Source: JAJPHW01 sp963771505 (lineage in GTDB: Bacteria; Acidobacteriota; Terriglobia; Terriglobales; Acidobacteriaceae). From it: a DNA stretch of 64,000 nt. A model generated the notes under the pieces. It saw only the letters and a program-made list of their open reading frames with translations. It did no database searches and was not told the origin of the DNA. Position 1 is the stretch's first letter; each line of letters opens with the position of its first letter. The position numbers and the translations under genes are program-made. The stretch spans positions 930,001 to 994,000 of the forward strand of contig CAVYTO010000001.1 in assembly GCA_963771505.1 (NCBI GenBank). The letters are read 5' to 3'. Positions 62,582 to 64,000 of the stretch are shown piece by piece.

Positions 62582-62881
62582 ATGTTTGGCTCTGAAGAAC
62601 AAACCATTCTTCAATCCGTCGCGCTGCAATTGATGGACGGCGACGAAGTCGCAGTGGGAGTAGAACGACACAAAGTGAAACGCACCGGCGGCGGCCTGCG
62701 GATCGTGCAGGTGCAAATCAATGGCCGGGCGATCGACGCGATCGAGCAGAACCGGAACAAACCGAGTAAATGGGGAAAGCTGGCGCGGGAACGGCACAAT
62801 GTCGTGCAGTTCCGGGATGCCGCCACGCACAAGTATGTAGCTGTGTCAGTCGACGGGCAGGTTACAGAGTACAACCGCTAA
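62582..62881 (+). CDS. small protein of unknown function
   Basis: A 99-residue soluble basic protein, taken from MFGSEEQTIL. Segments: VEVGVERHKVKR is approximate for DEVAVGVERHKVKRTGG, then VQVQINGRAIDAIEQN and FRDAATHKYVAVSVDG. It looks like a small beta-rich protein. I do not recognise it. It follows parB by 107 bases. Confidence 0.6.
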   Translation: MFGSEEQTILQSVALQLMDGDEVAVGVERHKVKRTGGGLRIVQVQINGRAIDAIEQNRNKPSKWGKLARERHNVVQFRDAATHKYVAVSVDGQVTEYNR

Positions 62882-62890
62882 CCAGAAAAT

Positions 62891-63361
62891 CTACTTCTCT
62901 CCGAATTCCACGAATGCGCCCACCTTGCCGTAGTAAATCCTGAGGCTACAAGTCTTGGCGGAGACGTGGGCCAGTGCAACCTGTACCTCGGTGGCAGGCT
63001 GGCCGATTTCGCCCAGTTCCATTGGGGCGCGAGCCAGGTCCTGCGCGGGGTCGTACTTCGCGCCAACTGTTACATTCTTGCTGACAATCAGCGTCCAGTC
63101 TTTCCTGTTGGGGACCACATAAACGGTGTAAGCGCCGGTGGGCACGGTCACGTTATTGACGACCAGCGGGATTTGAGTGAAGAGCGTAAGCGGCGCGCCG
63201 CCGGGCATCCAGACCTTGCCGTTCTTCGGTTCTTCGCGCCCAGTCTTGTACTGGATTGAAACTTCCATGTTGTCGTCGAAATCGCAACTGGTGGTTTGCG
63301 AATCCTGCGCGATGGCGGTTCCTGCGCAAAACAAGAGCAAAGCTAGAGCGAGGGGGCGCAT
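62891..63361 (-). CDS. secreted DUF2911 protein
   Basis: A 156-residue protein with signal peptide about 1-18 (LALALLLFCAGTAIAQ). DUF2911 features: WMPGGAPLTLFTQIPLVVN, PTGAYTVYVVPNRKDWTLIV and KYDPAQDLARAPMELGEIG. This family has a beta-sandwich and is very common in Acidobacteria and Bacteroidetes, without an assigned reaction. It converges with the preceding small gene. Confidence 0.88.
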   Translation of the reverse strand: MRPLALALLLFCAGTAIAQDSQTTSCDFDDNMEVSIQYKTGREEPKNGKVWMPGGAPLTLFTQIPLVVNNVTVPTGAYTVYVVPNRKDWTLIVSKNVTVGAKYDPAQDLARAPMELGEIGQPATEVQVALAHVSAKTCSLRIYYGKVGAFVEFGEK

Positions 63362-63521
63362 TGGTTCTCCTCAATTGGAGCTGTTCGGGTCAGACTTTCC
63401 GGCAAAAGCGTAATTGTACAACTGAAATCGTTCCCATGGGTCTTGTTCTTCGGTGACGTTCTCATGCCGTGAACTGGTTGCTAAGGTTCAGCCAGCAGTT
63501 AAGAAAGGCTGCAAACCATCC

Positions 63522-63905
63522 ATGGGAAACAACGGAAAGTTGAACATTTTGTACGGCGAGGGAGACCAGGCATTCGCCCAGACGCAGGCAGCGGCGATGC
63601 AAAAGGCCGGCCACCAAGTCGAAACGATGATCGGGCGAAAAGCTGTCTTGGCTGCTCTTCAAGGCAATAAATGGGATCTGGTCGTGCTGGGGTCAACGTT
63701 GACCCGCGACGACCGCCATCACATTCCTTACATGGTCAAGAAAGCCGATGCGAATATGCGCGTGCTGGTGTTGCACGCCGACGGCGGACGCCATCATTAC
63801 GTCGACGCGAACGTCGATACCGGCAGCTCGGTTGAAACGCTCGTGGCTAAAATCGCCGAGATGATTGGGCAGACACAGACGAAAGCGGCCGCCGCCTCGC
63901 GATAA
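63522..63905 (+). CDS. degenerate receiver-like protein
   Basis: A 127-residue protein with a response-regulator-like fold (LNILYGEGDQAFAQTQAAAM, KWDLVVLGSTLTRDDRHHIP). The acidic pocket is partly kept (GEGD), but the phospho-Asp position reads Gly in LVVLGS. It is therefore probably a pseudo-receiver. MGNNGKLNIL is the start; an upstream frame to 63453 is unlikely. Confidence 0.7.
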   Translation: MGNNGKLNILYGEGDQAFAQTQAAAMQKAGHQVETMIGRKAVLAALQGNKWDLVVLGSTLTRDDRHHIPYMVKKADANMRVLVLHADGGRHHYVDANVDTGSSVETLVAKIAEMIGQTQTKAAAASR

Positions 63906-63927
63906 GGGGGGTTGTCGGTGTTCGTCG

Positions 63928-63951
63928 AGAGGCGGCCAAGCGGCCGCCTCT
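63928..63951 (+). terminator. rho-independent terminator
   Basis: AGAGGCGGCC and GGCCGCCTCT form a perfect 10-bp stem with an AAGC loop, followed by TTTCATTT. It ends the receiver-like gene. Confidence 0.85.
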
Positions 63952-63956
63952 TTCAT

Positions 63957-64000
63957 TTGTCATGCAGAGCGAGGACGATCGGCCGAAGGCCGGTCGCCAC
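63957..64000 (+). repeat. palindromic repeat cut by the window edge
   Basis: TTTGTCATGCAGAGCG then GGCCGAAGGCCGGTCGC. Its reverse complement is nearly identical to the copy at 28999-29041. Confidence 0.7.

Overview
The window looks like a chromosomal segment around the replication origin of an Acidobacteriota bacterium (class Terriglobia, Koribacter/Sulfotelmatobacter-like). This rests on gene style: hopanoid enzyme HpnH, Ser/Thr kinase-like proteins carrying TonB C-terminal domains, TonB receptors with carboxypeptidase-regulatory domains, DUF2911, abundant signal-peptide hypotheticals, moderate GC, and interspersed palindromic repeats that read as CHSEERSDEES-type peptides. No rRNA gene is present, so the assignment is inference.

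Layout. 0-4.7 kb: secreted proteins, a degenerate kinase fused to a TonB domain, and a PAS histidine kinase. 4.8-14.8 kb: tRNA-Met, dnaA, dnaN, mscL, hpnH with a small partner, gyrB and an ATP-grasp enzyme. 15-18.7 kb: CPBP protease, a GT-C-like membrane protein and two tandem secreted paralogues. 18.8-23.5 kb: HU, then the glyoxylate shunt (aceA, aceB) with a divergent LysR gene and a strong dyad between them. 23.5-27.2 kb: a zinc-finger DnaC-like ATPase, a shortened UvrC homologue and, convergently, a 529-aa protein with a PD-(D/E)XK-like motif. 27.3-33.4 kb: tldD, a broken PIN gene, tldE, selD, aldo/keto reductase. 33.4-43.4 kb: a His/Met-rich secreted protein, ftsH, hpt-like, tilS, a PEP-mutase-family enzyme, a CPQC thiol protein, ogt and an expanded mnmG. 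43.7-46.5 kb: secreted proteins and a CADD/TenA-like di-iron protein. 46.5-49.2 kb: ruvB-hicB-(hicA remnant)-ruvA and a complete vapBC pair. 49.2-55.1 kb: repeat-rich, decaying stretch with a frameshifted TPR gene, an RHS-like gene and its fragment, then an EF-G paralogue. 55.3-58.8 kb: a probable copper-handling cluster (Cys-rich secreted peptide, TonB receptor, CusF-like lipoprotein, VKOR). 58.9-64 kb: STAS protein, rsmG, two perfect parS sites, parA, parB and small genes.

How the genes fit together. dnaA/dnaN/gyrB and rsmG/parS/parAB are the replication and segregation cores, about 55 kb apart. aceA and aceB form the glyoxylate bypass, probably under the adjacent LysR protein. tilS, mnmG and possibly selD contribute to tRNA modification. 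The most unusual observations are: mnmG carrying two in-frame palindromic repeat insertions; a CADD-like protein that keeps every residue expected of the self-sacrificing para-aminobenzoate synthase; the copper-type TonB/CusF/VKOR cluster; a kinase-TonB fusion lacking catalytic residues; and toxin-antitoxin remnants between ruvB and ruvA and between tldD and tldE. I found no CRISPR array, prophage or complete insertion sequence.
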